Of a stretch of DNA of 64,000 bases, positions 8,329-15,906 are shown one piece after another. How positions within the stretch are numbered: position 1 is the first letter of the stretch; each line of letters starts with the position of its first letter. Made by a program: the position numbers and the translations under genes. Below the pieces are notes generated by a model. That model searched no databases. It was not told the DNA's origin and saw nothing but the letters and a program-made list of their open reading frames with translations. The stretch is from Defluviitaleaceae bacterium (GTDB lineage Bacteria; Bacillota; Clostridia; Lachnospirales; WQUN01). The DNA lies in NCBI GenBank assembly GCA_009786925.1, contig WRGY01000127.1, positions 62,001-126,000 on the forward strand, given 5' to 3'.

Positions 8329-9176
8329 TACATGTATGCCTCCAAGTCCTTCTTCATATCCAACACGGCTTCTCGGGCGGCCTTTGCATAGTCTTTTTCG
8401 CTTGCGGCAAATTTCTTTGTTTGGTACGCGCTCGTGATTCCGCGGGAGCTGTTTACAATCGCGCCGTATCGGTCGCCGGCCCACAGCCCGGCGAGGTCAC
8501 TCCCGCTACCGCCTTGCGCGCCGTATCCCGGAACCAAAAAGAATGTATGCGGCATGGACTTTCGGAGTGTCAGGGCTTCTTGCGGGTGAGTAGCACCCAC
8601 TACCGCACCAAGCGCGCTATACCCCATTTCGCCCATCAGCGGCTCGCCCCATTTGCTTACGAGTTCACCCACATGCATATATAGTGGTTGTCCGTTTTGC
8701 ATGGGAAGGTCTTGTATATCGCGGCTACCCTTGTTAGATGTTTTTACAAGAATAAAAAGTCCCTTGTCGTGCTTTTTGCAATCAGAAAAATATGGCTCCA
8801 CCGAGTCGTAGCCCATGTATGGGTTTATTGTAACAAAATCTGCCGTAGCATGTGCAGACGAGCCAAGATGTGCCTCAGAATAAGCCTCGGCGGTGCTTGC
8901 AATATCGCCGCGCTTTATATCTGCTATGACAATGAGGCCTTTGCTCTGCGCGTATTCTATTGTACGGAAATAGCATTCCAGCCCCGATATACCGTGTCGC
9001 TCGTACATGGCGATTTGCGGCTTTACAGCAGGGACAATGTCGTAGATTTCGTCGATTATACCTTTGTTAAACTCAAAAAATGTGTCGGCAGGTATTTGGT
9101 CAAGGCGTGGGTCAAGCCCCACGACTATGGGTGCGCGTGTTTCTTGAATTTTTGTGATTAGGCGGTCTATTAGCAT
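8328..9176 (-). CDS. pyrF: Orotidine 5'-phosphate decarboxylase (type 2)
   Basis: 282 residues, the size of the longer PyrF subfamily. It converts OMP to UMP. The catalytic Lys-Asp region is IADIKRGDIASTAEAYSEAH. VGLDPRLDQIP is near the N-terminus and FLVPGYGAQGG is in the phosphate-binding part. The start ATG at 9176 lies inside the end of pyrC (7-nt overlap), and its stop overlaps the pyrK start, so it is tightly coupled on both sides. Confidence 0.95.
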   Translation of the reverse strand: MLIDRLITKIQETRAPIVVGLDPRLDQIPADTFFEFNKGIIDEIYDIVPAVKPQIAMYERHGISGLECYFRTIEYAQSKGLIVIADIKRGDIASTAEAYSEAHLGSSAHATADFVTINPYMGYDSVEPYFSDCKKHDKGLFILVKTSNKGSRDIQDLPMQNGQPLYMHVGELVSKWGEPLMGEMGYSALGAVVGATHPQEALTLRKSMPHTFFLVPGYGAQGGSGSDLAGLWAGDRYGAIVNSSRGITSAYQTKKFAASEKDYAKAAREAVLDMKKDLEAYM

Positions 9177-10411
9177 TGATACACTATCCTTCCTTCTAAT
9201 ATTGTGTACTCCACACGACCCGTAACTGTACGACCGTGGAAGGGGGTGTTTTTGCTCTTGCTCCTAAACCTGTTTTTGTTAATCTCGTGGACTACTGTGG
9301 GGTTGATTATTGTAATATCCGCCGCCGCGCCTATGGAGAGTGTACCGCAGGGCAGGTTTAAAATTTTTGCAGGGTTTTTTGTCATGGCCGCCACCATCTG
9401 CGAAGGGGTAAGTATGCCCTTTTCTACCAACTCCGTAATCGCCAGCGGCACTGCTGTTTCTAAACCGATTATACCATTCATCGCTCCTTCATAAGAAGCC
9501 TTTTCGTCGGCATGATGAGGGGCATGGTCGGTGGCGATTACAGAAATAACGCCATCTTTAAGAGCTTGGCAGATGGCCTCACGGTCTGTACGAGAACGCA
9601 AAGGGGGTGCCATTTTATAGTTTGCGGCATCAGGATTTTCGAGTGGGGGCATGTCGTCATATGTCAACGTAAAATGATGCGGGGTCACTTCTGCCGTCAC
9701 AGCTTGTCCCGCCTTTTGTGCTTGGCGAATGAGTTCTACGGCACCCGCAGTACTCACATGGCATATGTGGAGCGGCACTCCCGCCGCTTTTGCCAATATA
9801 ATGTCACGAGCCACGATGACATCCTCGGCTTCGTTACCCATCAATCGAACATCCTCGCAATGTGCAAGGATGGGAAGGTTTAAGGTTTTGGCTTTTTGCA
9901 TTGATTCTTCATACAAAACAGGATTTTCCACAGTTTTACCATCATCGCTGATTGCGGCTATACCTGCCGCTTTCATAGTAGCGTAGTCGGCAAATTTCAT
10001 CCCCGCAAGACCCTTTGTTATGCTGCCTATCGGGATTACATGAGCCGTGGATTTCTGCGCTTTGACATATTTTACTGTCTCGGCACAATCGCATGTCGGA
10101 GTAGTGTTTGGCATTGCACATACAGTCGTAAAGCCACCCGCCGCCGCCGCCGCTGTGCCTGTTTTTATTGACTCCTTATGCAGTTGGCCGGGGTCACGCA
10201 GATGCACATGCATGTCCAGCAAACCGGGCACTACCCACATACCCACAGCATCTATGACCACATCAGGCGACCCCACCGAAATTCCACTTTGCACAGACTC
10301 TATTTTTGAGTCTTGGACAAAAACATCTAATAACTCATCCATATTGTTTGCGGGGTCTATTACCCGCCCATTCTTGATTAAAATCTTCATGCAAAATACC
10401 AAAAAAGGCAC
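9170..10411 (-). CDS. pyrC: Dihydroorotase
   Basis: About 406-413 residues. Metal-dependent amidohydrolase cyclising carbamoyl aspartate. The first metal site is DMHVHLRDPGQ. Further ligands are seen in ILAHCED and ICHVSTAGAVE, and the catalytic Asp is in VIATDHAPHH. Homologues start around MKILIKNGRVIDP, i.e. ATG 10390, but only the GTG at 10411 lies near the strong AAGGAGG (10431-10437), and even that is 19 nt away with a hairpin between. The start is therefore uncertain. It is the first gene of the pyr operon; pyrB and carAB are not in the window. Confidence 0.94.
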   Translation of the reverse strand: MPFLVFCMKILIKNGRVIDPANNMDELLDVFVQDSKIESVQSGISVGSPDVVIDAVGMWVVPGLLDMHVHLRDPGQLHKESIKTGTAAAAAGGFTTVCAMPNTTPTCDCAETVKYVKAQKSTAHVIPIGSITKGLAGMKFADYATMKAAGIAAISDDGKTVENPVLYEESMQKAKTLNLPILAHCEDVRLMGNEAEDVIVARDIILAKAAGVPLHICHVSTAGAVELIRQAQKAGQAVTAEVTPHHFTLTYDDMPPLENPDAANYKMAPPLRSRTDREAICQALKDGVISVIATDHAPHHADEKASYEGAMNGIIGLETAVPLAITELVEKGILTPSQMVAAMTKNPAKILNLPCGTLSIGAAADITIINPTVVHEINKNRFRSKSKNTPFHGRTVTGRVEYTILEGRIVYQC

Positions 10412-10432
10412 AAACGATTATACGTTCGCGCC
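10407..10432 (-). promoter_or_regulatory. RNA hairpin between ribosome-binding site and start of pyrC
   Basis: On the minus strand GGCGCGAACG and CGTTTGTGCC pair over 10 bp, including two G-U pairs, around a TATAAT loop. The stem contains the last two G residues of AAGGAGG and the GTG codon at 10411. It could gate translation initiation of the operon or bridge the long gap to the start codon. No ligand or protein is suggested by the sequence. Confidence 0.5.
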
Positions 10433-10454
10433 TCCTTTCTTTTTTCTTAGAGAA

Positions 10455-10483
10455 ATTTTAGCACCATGGGTGGCTAATGTCAA
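10455..10483 (-). promoter_or_regulatory. Vegetative promoter of the pyr operon
   Basis: On the minus strand TTGACA, a 17-nt spacer, and TAAAAT. Transcription would start about 35-40 nt upstream of pyrC, leaving a leader that contains the ribosome-binding-site hairpin. Confidence 0.7.
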
Positions 10484-10524
10484 ACAGGGAAAGGGGAAAG
10501 AAGTGTTCGAAGCGAGGGTTCATT

Positions 10525-10598
10525 AAAAAACGCAGATGAAAGTCATCTGCGTGAGAGGGGGGACAAATTATGCGAGGCAAAGCCCAAATGTAAACTTT
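10525..10598 (-). ncRNA. Candidate small RNA or attenuated leader upstream of the pyr operon
   Basis: A minus-strand promoter (10605-10632) predicts a transcript of roughly 75 nt. It ends in a strong intrinsic terminator: CGCAGATGA and TCATCTGCG form a 9-bp stem with a 3-nt loop, followed by six T residues at 10525-10530. The body is C/U-rich (CCCCCCTCTC) just before the stem. It may be a free small RNA, or an attenuator leader with read-through into pyrC. No PyrR-binding consensus and no credible leader peptide with a ribosome-binding site were found. Confidence 0.5.
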
Positions 10599-10604
10599 TC
10601 GTAA

Positions 10605-10632
10605 ATTTTATCATATTATAGGATGATGTCAA
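10605..10632 (-). promoter_or_regulatory. Promoter of the candidate small RNA / leader
   Basis: On the minus strand TTGACA, a 16-nt spacer and TAAAAT. It lies about 15 bp from the LexA-like dyad that overlaps the divergent plus-strand promoter, so one regulator could influence both directions. Confidence 0.55.
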
Positions 10633-10646
10633 CTAAAATATTTTTT

Positions 10647-10686
10647 CGAACATGTGTTGACAACATATGTTCGTTTATCGTATTAT
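10647..10686 (+). promoter_or_regulatory. Promoter with LexA-like inverted repeat, upstream of the endolysin gene
   Basis: The arms CGAACATGTGTTG and CAACATATGTTCG form a 13-bp inverted repeat with one central base and a single mismatch. Each arm resembles the Gram-positive LexA box CGAAC-N4-GTTCG (12 of 14 positions when extended by one base). The -35 TTGACA (10657-10662) lies inside the dyad and the -10 TATTAT is at 10681-10686 (18-nt spacer). A repressor on the dyad would block RNA polymerase. SOS control of the endolysin is inferred. Confidence 0.6.
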
Positions 10687-10924
10687 ACACGCATCGAAAA
10701 CAAAAGGAGTGTCCGAATTGCGTTGGAAAGGGCGAGCGGAAGATTGCAGAGAGCGATTGCGTGCGCCGCGCAGCGCATTATCACGGCTAAAAAAGATTAG
10801 CCGACGGCGGCAACGTCGGAGGCAATCTTTTTCCGTGATACCAGCCGGAGCAAAGGCGCAGCATAGCGAACGCAACTTCCTCTCGCCCTTTCCAACGCAA
10901 CACGCATCGAAAACAAAAGGAGTG
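10687..10924 (+). mobile_element. MITE-like inverted-repeat element flanked by 25-bp direct repeats
   Basis: A perfect 25-bp direct repeat (10687-10711 and 10900-10924, containing CGAAAACAAAAGGAGTG) flanks about 188 bp. Inside are perfect 19-bp terminal inverted repeats, TTGCGTTGGAAAGGGCGAG at 10718-10736 and its complement at 10882-10900. A central hairpin spans about 10782-10837 (CACGG..AAAAGATT..GCCGACG pairing with its complement). There is no transposase, so it would be mobilised in trans or be a relic. The duplicated repeat carries the ribosome-binding site AGGAG, so the lysin gene now has two copies. Confidence 0.65.
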
Positions 10925-10930
10925 AAACAA

Positions 10931-11590
10931 ATGACAAGCAGTCGTAATATCTCTGACCTGCATCCCGTCGTTGCTCGCGGCTGTCGCGAGCTGATTAAGC
11001 GCATGGAAGCCGCCGACTTTCCTGCTGTAGGCATCTCTGCTACATTCCGTTGCCATGACGAACAAAACCGCCTGTACGCCCAAGGGCGCACCACCCCGGG
11101 CAGCATCGTCACAAACGCAAGGGGAGGCCAATCATGGCATAACTGGCGACTTGCGTTCGACATCTTCCAAAATATCCGCGGCCAAGAGTGGAACAATCCG
11201 CGCTTCTTCGAGACAGCGGGCAAGATTTGGGAACAAATAGGAGGAGAATGGGGTGGGAGCTGGACACAACTTGTGGACAGACCTCATTTCCAGTTTACAA
11301 ACGGTGCGACAATCGCACAGATGCAAGCAGGGCATGAGATTCCCGAAGATGCAGTGATGCCGTGGGAAGCCCTGCCAAAGGAGGTGAATAAAATGGCATA
11401 CAAAACAGTAAAAGAAATGCCCGACTGGGCCAGACCCGGCATACAACAACTAATAGACCTGCGTGTGCTTAACGGCCGCACGCCGGAAAACCTCGACGTA
11501 GACGAAAACATGATGAGGATTTTGCTCATAGTCCGCAATATGTTTGACCGCGCAGGATTGCTAGAAAGCATGGCATGTGATACTATGTAA
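10931..11590 (+). CDS. M15-family peptidoglycan peptidase (endolysin-like)
   Basis: 219 residues from the ATG at 10931, behind AGGAGTGAAACA; the track begins at 10667 by reading through the inserted element. The N-terminal VanY/CwlK-type M15 fold shows GISATFRCHDEQNRLYAQGR, the zinc segment SWHNWRLAFDIF and HFQF. It should cleave peptide cross-links of peptidoglycan (L-Ala-D-Glu or similar). The C-terminal 65 residues (EMPDWARPGIQQLIDLRVLNG) look like the helical tail of phage or clostridial lysins. There is no signal peptide and no holin beside it. Control by a LexA-like dyad suggests a prophage or lysis remnant; this is inference. Confidence 0.8.
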   Translation: MTSSRNISDLHPVVARGCRELIKRMEAADFPAVGISATFRCHDEQNRLYAQGRTTPGSIVTNARGGQSWHNWRLAFDIFQNIRGQEWNNPRFFETAGKIWEQIGGEWGGSWTQLVDRPHFQFTNGATIAQMQAGHEIPEDAVMPWEALPKEVNKMAYKTVKEMPDWARPGIQQLIDLRVLNGRTPENLDVDENMMRILLIVRNMFDRAGLLESMACDTM

Positions 11591-11610
11591 TATAATGAGG
11601 AGGTCATGCC

Positions 11611-12789
11611 ATGAACACAAACAGGAATTATAAAAACCTACAGGACAGTTATCTTTTCGCCACCATTGGCCAAAAGGTAAAAGCCTATACAGCAACAAAT
11701 CCCGACAAAAAAATAATCCGCATGGGTATAGGGGATGTAACGCTTCCCCTGGCCCCTGCGGTGATAACAGCCATGCAAAATGCCGTGGCCGAAATGGGTG
11801 TACCCGAGACATTCCGCGGCTACGGTGAGGACTATGGTTACGAGTTTTTGCGTACCGCGATTTCGGAGTATTATATTAAGAAAGGCGCGAACATCTCCCC
11901 CTCAGAGGTATTCGTGAGCGATGGTGCAAAGTGCGATGTAGCAAACATCCTTGACATATTTGCGGCAGGCAGTACCGCACTTATACCCGACCCTGTCTAT
12001 CCTGTTTATTCTGATACAAATATAATGGCGGGCAATAAAATCATCTTCACCCACGGCAATGAGGCAAACGGCTTCCTGCCCATGCCCGATGAAAGCATAA
12101 ACGCCGACATCATCTACATCTGCTCACCAAACAATCCCACAGGCGCAGTATACAACAAAGAACAACTGCAAAAATGGGTGGACTACGCCATTTCAAAGGA
12201 TGCAATCATCCTATATGACAGCGCGTATGAGGCATTTATACAGGACGACCTTCCGACCTCCATCTTCCAAATAAGCGGTGCCGAAAAATGCGCAATAGAA
12301 ATCGGTTCACTGTCAAAAACAGCAGGCTTTACAGGTACACGCTGTGGATATACAATAATACCGCATACGCTCGAACGTGACGGCATGAGCCTCCACAAAA
12401 TGTGGAGCCGCCGCCAAAGCACAAAATACAACCAGCTCCCCTACATCATCCAGCGCGGTGCAGAAGCCGCATTCCTGCCCGACGGTCTGGCTCAAAACAA
12501 AAAAAACATCGCATATTATTTGCAAAATGCAAAGCTGATGTCAGAGACATTCGACGGTCTGGGCATCCGGTATTGCGGCGGCAAAAACGCGCCGTATATT
12601 TGGTTAAAATGCCCCGATGGGCTAAAGAGCTGGGATTTTTTTGACGCACTGCTGGAGAAGGCCAATGTCGTAGGCACACCGGGCGCGGGCTTTGGCTCAC
12701 AGGGCGAAGGCTTTTTCCGCCTGTCAGCATTCGGAAGCAAAGAGAACACAATCGAAGCAATGGAAAGAGTAAAAAATTTTTTGAAATAA
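11611..12789 (+). CDS. dapL: LL-diaminopimelate aminotransferase
   Basis: 392 residues, a PLP aminotransferase of class I/II. It converts tetrahydrodipicolinate directly to LL-diaminopimelate, the short route to cell-wall DAP and lysine. Typical DapL features: the N-terminal YLFATIGQKVKAY, IRMGIGDVTLPLAPAV, RGYGEDYGYEFLR, and the PLP-lysine segment IEIGSLSKTAGFTGTRCGY. The ATG at 11611 follows GAGGAGG. htpG starts 25 nt downstream on the same strand. No distinct promoter is seen in the 20-nt gap after the lysin gene, so it may be read from upstream. Confidence 0.95.
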   Translation: MNTNRNYKNLQDSYLFATIGQKVKAYTATNPDKKIIRMGIGDVTLPLAPAVITAMQNAVAEMGVPETFRGYGEDYGYEFLRTAISEYYIKKGANISPSEVFVSDGAKCDVANILDIFAAGSTALIPDPVYPVYSDTNIMAGNKIIFTHGNEANGFLPMPDESINADIIYICSPNNPTGAVYNKEQLQKWVDYAISKDAIILYDSAYEAFIQDDLPTSIFQISGAEKCAIEIGSLSKTAGFTGTRCGYTIIPHTLERDGMSLHKMWSRRQSTKYNQLPYIIQRGAEAAFLPDGLAQNKKNIAYYLQNAKLMSETFDGLGIRYCGGKNAPYIWLKCPDGLKSWDFFDALLEKANVVGTPGAGFGSQGEGFFRLSAFGSKENTIEAMERVKNFLK

Positions 12790-12813
12790 AAATACACAGG
12801 AGTGAATCAAACA

Positions 12814-14700
12814 ATGGAAAAAGGAAATCTATCAATCCATAGCGAGAATATCTTGCCGATTATCAAAAAATGGTTATATTCCGATATGGATATTTTTGCG
12901 CGTGAATTGGTCTCAAACGGCTCGGACGCGATTACAAAGTTAAAAAAGCTTGCCGACATGGGCGACGCGGCACTGCCCGAAGATGAAGATTTTTTCGTAA
13001 AAGTATGGGTGGATAAACCTAACAAGCAGCTGGTCTTTGAAGATAACGGCATAGGCATGACTGCCGACGAAATCAAGGAATACATCAACCAAATCGCATT
13101 CTCGGGAGCAAATGCCTTCATAGAAAAATACAAAGACAAAACCGATACCGCAGGTGATATTATCGGTCACTTTGGGCTGGGTTTTTACTCGGCATTTATG
13201 GTGAGCGACCGCGTTACCATCGACAGTCTTTCATATAAAGAAGGTGCCGATGCTACTCGCTGGGAATGCGAAGGCGGTATAGAATACTCAATGACCGACA
13301 GTGACAAAGCCACAAGAGGCACAAAAATTACCCTTTTTATCGGCGAAAGCGGCGAGGAGTTTTTAGAAGTATACAAACTGCGCAGTATTTTGACAAAATA
13401 TTGCGGCTTTATTCCCGTTCCAATTTATATTGCCGATGTAGACGAAGAAGTCAAAGAAGATGCCGAGCCACCTTCTCCCATCAACGACACATCTCCTCTA
13501 TGGCTAAAACCTGCAAATGACTGTACAGATGAAGAATACAAGGCTTTCTATCACAAGGTTTTTACCGATTTCAACGAGCCACTGTTTTGGATTCATTTGA
13601 ACATGGATTATCCTTTCCGCCTAAAGGGCATTTTGTATTTCCCAAAAATGAAGCATGACCTCGAATACATCGAGGGACAGGTCAAACTCTTTAACAACCA
13701 AGTATTTGTGGCAGATAATATAAAAGAAGTAATCCCGGAATATTTGCTTTTGCTCAAAGGCGTTATGGACTGTCCCGACCTTCCCCTTAACGTGTCTCGC
13801 AGCTTTTTGCAAAACGACGCAACAGTGAAAAAAATGAGCGGCTATATCTCGCGTAAGGTCGCGGACAAGCTTAATGGACTATTTAAAAAAGACCGTGAGG
13901 CATACAACGGTTATTGGGATGACATCGCGCCGTTTATCAAATACGGCTGCATAAAAGAACGCGAGCTTTATGACAAAATCAAGGGAAGTGTGCTTTACAA
14001 AACCACCGAGGGTGAGTACAGCACTTTAGAAGAGTTTACGGCAAAACTACCCGAGCCTGCCCCTGCCGAAGGCGAAAACCCACCTCCCCCACGCAAAACC
14101 GTGTACTATGTATCAAACGAACAGTTACAATCACAGTATATTCAGATGTTCAAAGAACAAGGGCTTGCGGCGGTGCTTTTGGCGACAAATCTCGACACTC
14201 CGTTTGTGAGCTATTTAGAAACATACGAGCCTACAGTTAAATTCACACGTATCGACTCCGATATTACCGACGCTTTAAAAGAAGAAACATCAGAAGAATC
14301 ACAACCCGAGGGACTGGAAGCCAAATTACGTGAAATTCTTTCAAACGAAAAGCTAAAAGTAAGCGTAGAGCAACTAAAATCTACAGATGTATCCTCCGTG
14401 ATTTTGCTGTCCGAACAATCCCGCAGGATGCAAGAAATGTCAAAGATGTTTGGCGGAGGAGCAAATATGCCGCCGGGCATGTTCGACGAGGAGCTTACGC
14501 TTGTGCTTAACCGCAATCACTCACTCGTACAAAAATTAGTAGACATCGCACCGGATGACGGACGCAAGGGCGACGTGGAGATGATTGCAAGCCATCTCTA
14601 TGACCTTGCCATGCTTAGTCATAAGCCACTCCCCACCGAGCAGATGACTAACTTTATCAGACGCAGCAATCAAATCTTGGAGATGGCAGCCGGCAAGTAG
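12814..14700 (+). CDS. htpG: Chaperone protein HtpG (Hsp90)
   Basis: 628 residues from the ATG at 12814; the track GTG at 12802 lies inside the ribosome-binding site AGGAGTG. The N-terminal GHKL ATPase domain has ARELVSNGSDAITKLK, VFEDNGIGMTADE and IGHFGLGFYSAFMVSD. The middle domain has a client-binding and catalytic-loop region (LNVSRSFLQND), and the C-terminal dimerisation domain follows. It is a cytosolic ATP-dependent chaperone. It lacks the C-terminal MEEVD of eukaryotic Hsp90, as usual for bacteria. Confidence 0.96.
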   Translation: MEKGNLSIHSENILPIIKKWLYSDMDIFARELVSNGSDAITKLKKLADMGDAALPEDEDFFVKVWVDKPNKQLVFEDNGIGMTADEIKEYINQIAFSGANAFIEKYKDKTDTAGDIIGHFGLGFYSAFMVSDRVTIDSLSYKEGADATRWECEGGIEYSMTDSDKATRGTKITLFIGESGEEFLEVYKLRSILTKYCGFIPVPIYIADVDEEVKEDAEPPSPINDTSPLWLKPANDCTDEEYKAFYHKVFTDFNEPLFWIHLNMDYPFRLKGILYFPKMKHDLEYIEGQVKLFNNQVFVADNIKEVIPEYLLLLKGVMDCPDLPLNVSRSFLQNDATVKKMSGYISRKVADKLNGLFKKDREAYNGYWDDIAPFIKYGCIKERELYDKIKGSVLYKTTEGEYSTLEEFTAKLPEPAPAEGENPPPPRKTVYYVSNEQLQSQYIQMFKEQGLAAVLLATNLDTPFVSYLETYEPTVKFTRIDSDITDALKEETSEESQPEGLEAKLREILSNEKLKVSVEQLKSTDVSSVILLSEQSRRMQEMSKMFGGGANMPPGMFDEELTLVLNRNHSLVQKLVDIAPDDGRKGDVEMIASHLYDLAMLSHKPLPTEQMTNFIRRSNQILEMAAGK

Positions 14701-14721
14701 CGATAACAACAAACCCAGACA

Positions 14722-15423
14722 TTACCATCGGCTGTTCTCCAATATATTAAATTGCTCCGGTACGACACTTGCGCATATGTCTATAGTCGCGAACCAAAAT
14801 GCCATATCATGAGTTAATCGCTCCGGCCTAATCCATGTGATGTATATGTCGCCGTTTGCACGTACACCATCTACCCTGGCTTGCAATGAGCCACTGTGTA
14901 TTATGGTTGCGACCCCCACTCTAAAAATCCCCTCGTCTTCCGGTTGTGTAATTTGTATCCACCAATTTGAGCCTTCGTCAATTTGCGACCGAAGACTTAT
15001 GTCATAGTTTCCCGTACCGCTTTGGCTCGTAAAATCCAACATCTTGTATTCTCCATCGGAACGACGCGGCGTGTTTATTGCTATTGCACCGTCATCCCAC
15101 TCCACCTCGAAACCCACGCTTTCTGCCACTTCGCGTATAGGAATCATTGTGCGCTCGTTGTCGATAGTAAATGTTATTAAATCACCTGGTCGCGACATGC
15201 TTACACGACGCATTTCGGATTCCCATCCTACTTCGAAACCCATTTTTTCAAAAACCTCGCGCACAGGCACAAGCGTCCGTCCGTTTTCAATAACGGGGAC
15301 TTGTTCACCGAAAGTCACCTCCCGGCCATTTACACTTATGCGTACCGTTTCGTCAGCCACTGCCCTCTGAGAAAATGCCGTAAAAAAAACAACGAACAAA
15401 TACACTAAATGTATCTTTTTCAT
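14722..15423 (-). CDS. Secreted protein with copper amine oxidase N-terminal-like domain
   Basis: 233 residues with a signal peptide (MKKIHLVYLFVVFFTAFSQRAVA). Residues 25-115 hold two half-repeats of the CuAO N1-like fold: VPVIENGRTLVPVREVFEKMGFEVGWE and ERTMIPIREVAESVGFEVEWDD. These domains occur in many Clostridia as cell-surface modules and are not catalytic. Residues 125-233 are of unknown fold, with several aromatic residues. It is exported and probably wall-associated. An XRE-type regulator lies 14 nt upstream in the same direction. Confidence 0.8.
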   Translation of the reverse strand: MKKIHLVYLFVVFFTAFSQRAVADETVRISVNGREVTFGEQVPVIENGRTLVPVREVFEKMGFEVGWESEMRRVSMSRPGDLITFTIDNERTMIPIREVAESVGFEVEWDDGAIAINTPRRSDGEYKMLDFTSQSGTGNYDISLRSQIDEGSNWWIQITQPEDEGIFRVGVATIIHSGSLQARVDGVRANGDIYITWIRPERLTHDMAFWFATIDICASVVPEQFNILENSRW

Positions 15424-15437
15424 AGCCCCGCCTCCGA

Positions 15438-15650
15438 TTATTCCGATTCCCTCTTATCAATTTCCATAATGTCTACAATGTCGCAATCTAAAGCCATGCA
15501 TATCTTCAAGAGTATGTCTGTAGTGAGATTCGCGCCCTTCCCTAACTTAGCGATAACTGCGGTACTCACCCCGGCCGCAAGTCTAAGGTCTTTTTTGTTC
15601 ATCTTCCTGTCAATAAGAATTTTCCATAATTTATCATAACTAATGGTCAT
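15438..15650 (-). CDS. Cro/C1-type helix-turn-helix regulator
   Basis: 70 residues consisting of a single XRE HTH: KDLRLAAGVSTAVIAKLGKGANLTTDILLKICMALDCDIVDIMEI. It fits the small YozG-like family of DNA-binding proteins. It lies directly upstream of the copper-amine-oxidase-like gene and divergent from the SLH protein gene, so it may control one or both. No operator can be assigned. Confidence 0.88.
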   Translation of the reverse strand: MTISYDKLWKILIDRKMNKKDLRLAAGVSTAVIAKLGKGANLTTDILLKICMALDCDIVDIMEIDKRESE

Positions 15651-15789
15651 GGCTCAACTCCAAATCTATACAGTAATATGCCTCCTAACAAGAATAGCAC
15701 AGAATCGAGCAATTATCAACAACAAATTTAGAATCGCAAATCAATTGCGACCGTTAGTGAATATATTATTCATTTTAGTGGATTTCAAA

Positions 15790-15819
15790 TTGGCAGGGAT
15801 AGCCTTATTATGGTACAAT
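15790..15819 (+). promoter_or_regulatory. Promoter of the SLH/InlB-repeat protein gene
   Basis: TTGGCA, an 18-nt spacer and TACAAT on the plus strand, about 87 bp upstream of the ATG at 15907. The rest of the 256-bp gap (15651-15906) shows nothing else I can name. Confidence 0.5.
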
Positions 15820-15906
15820 ATTAGCAGTTGCTACATTCCTTCATAAGGGAAATTGGATATGCGGATATCGAATGAGGAATCGTAAAATTATGCAGGGGGA
15901 ATAGAG

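Noticed and set aside
10530-10620. Leader peptide for translation-coupled pyr attenuation
   Set aside because: An open frame ends inside the terminator stem, but its ATG lies within the -10 region and would not be transcribed; later TTG codons lack a ribosome-binding site.
10687-10924. Retron-like msr/msd RNA
   Set aside because: The folded 188-bp element prompted the idea, but no reverse transcriptase is encoded nearby, and the perfect flanking direct repeats fit an insertion better.
10667-10930. The N-terminal 88 residues of the 307-codon ORF as part of the lysin
   Set aside because: They are encoded by the promoter edge and the inserted inverted-repeat element. The ATG at 10931 has a proper ribosome-binding site and begins where the M15 domain begins.
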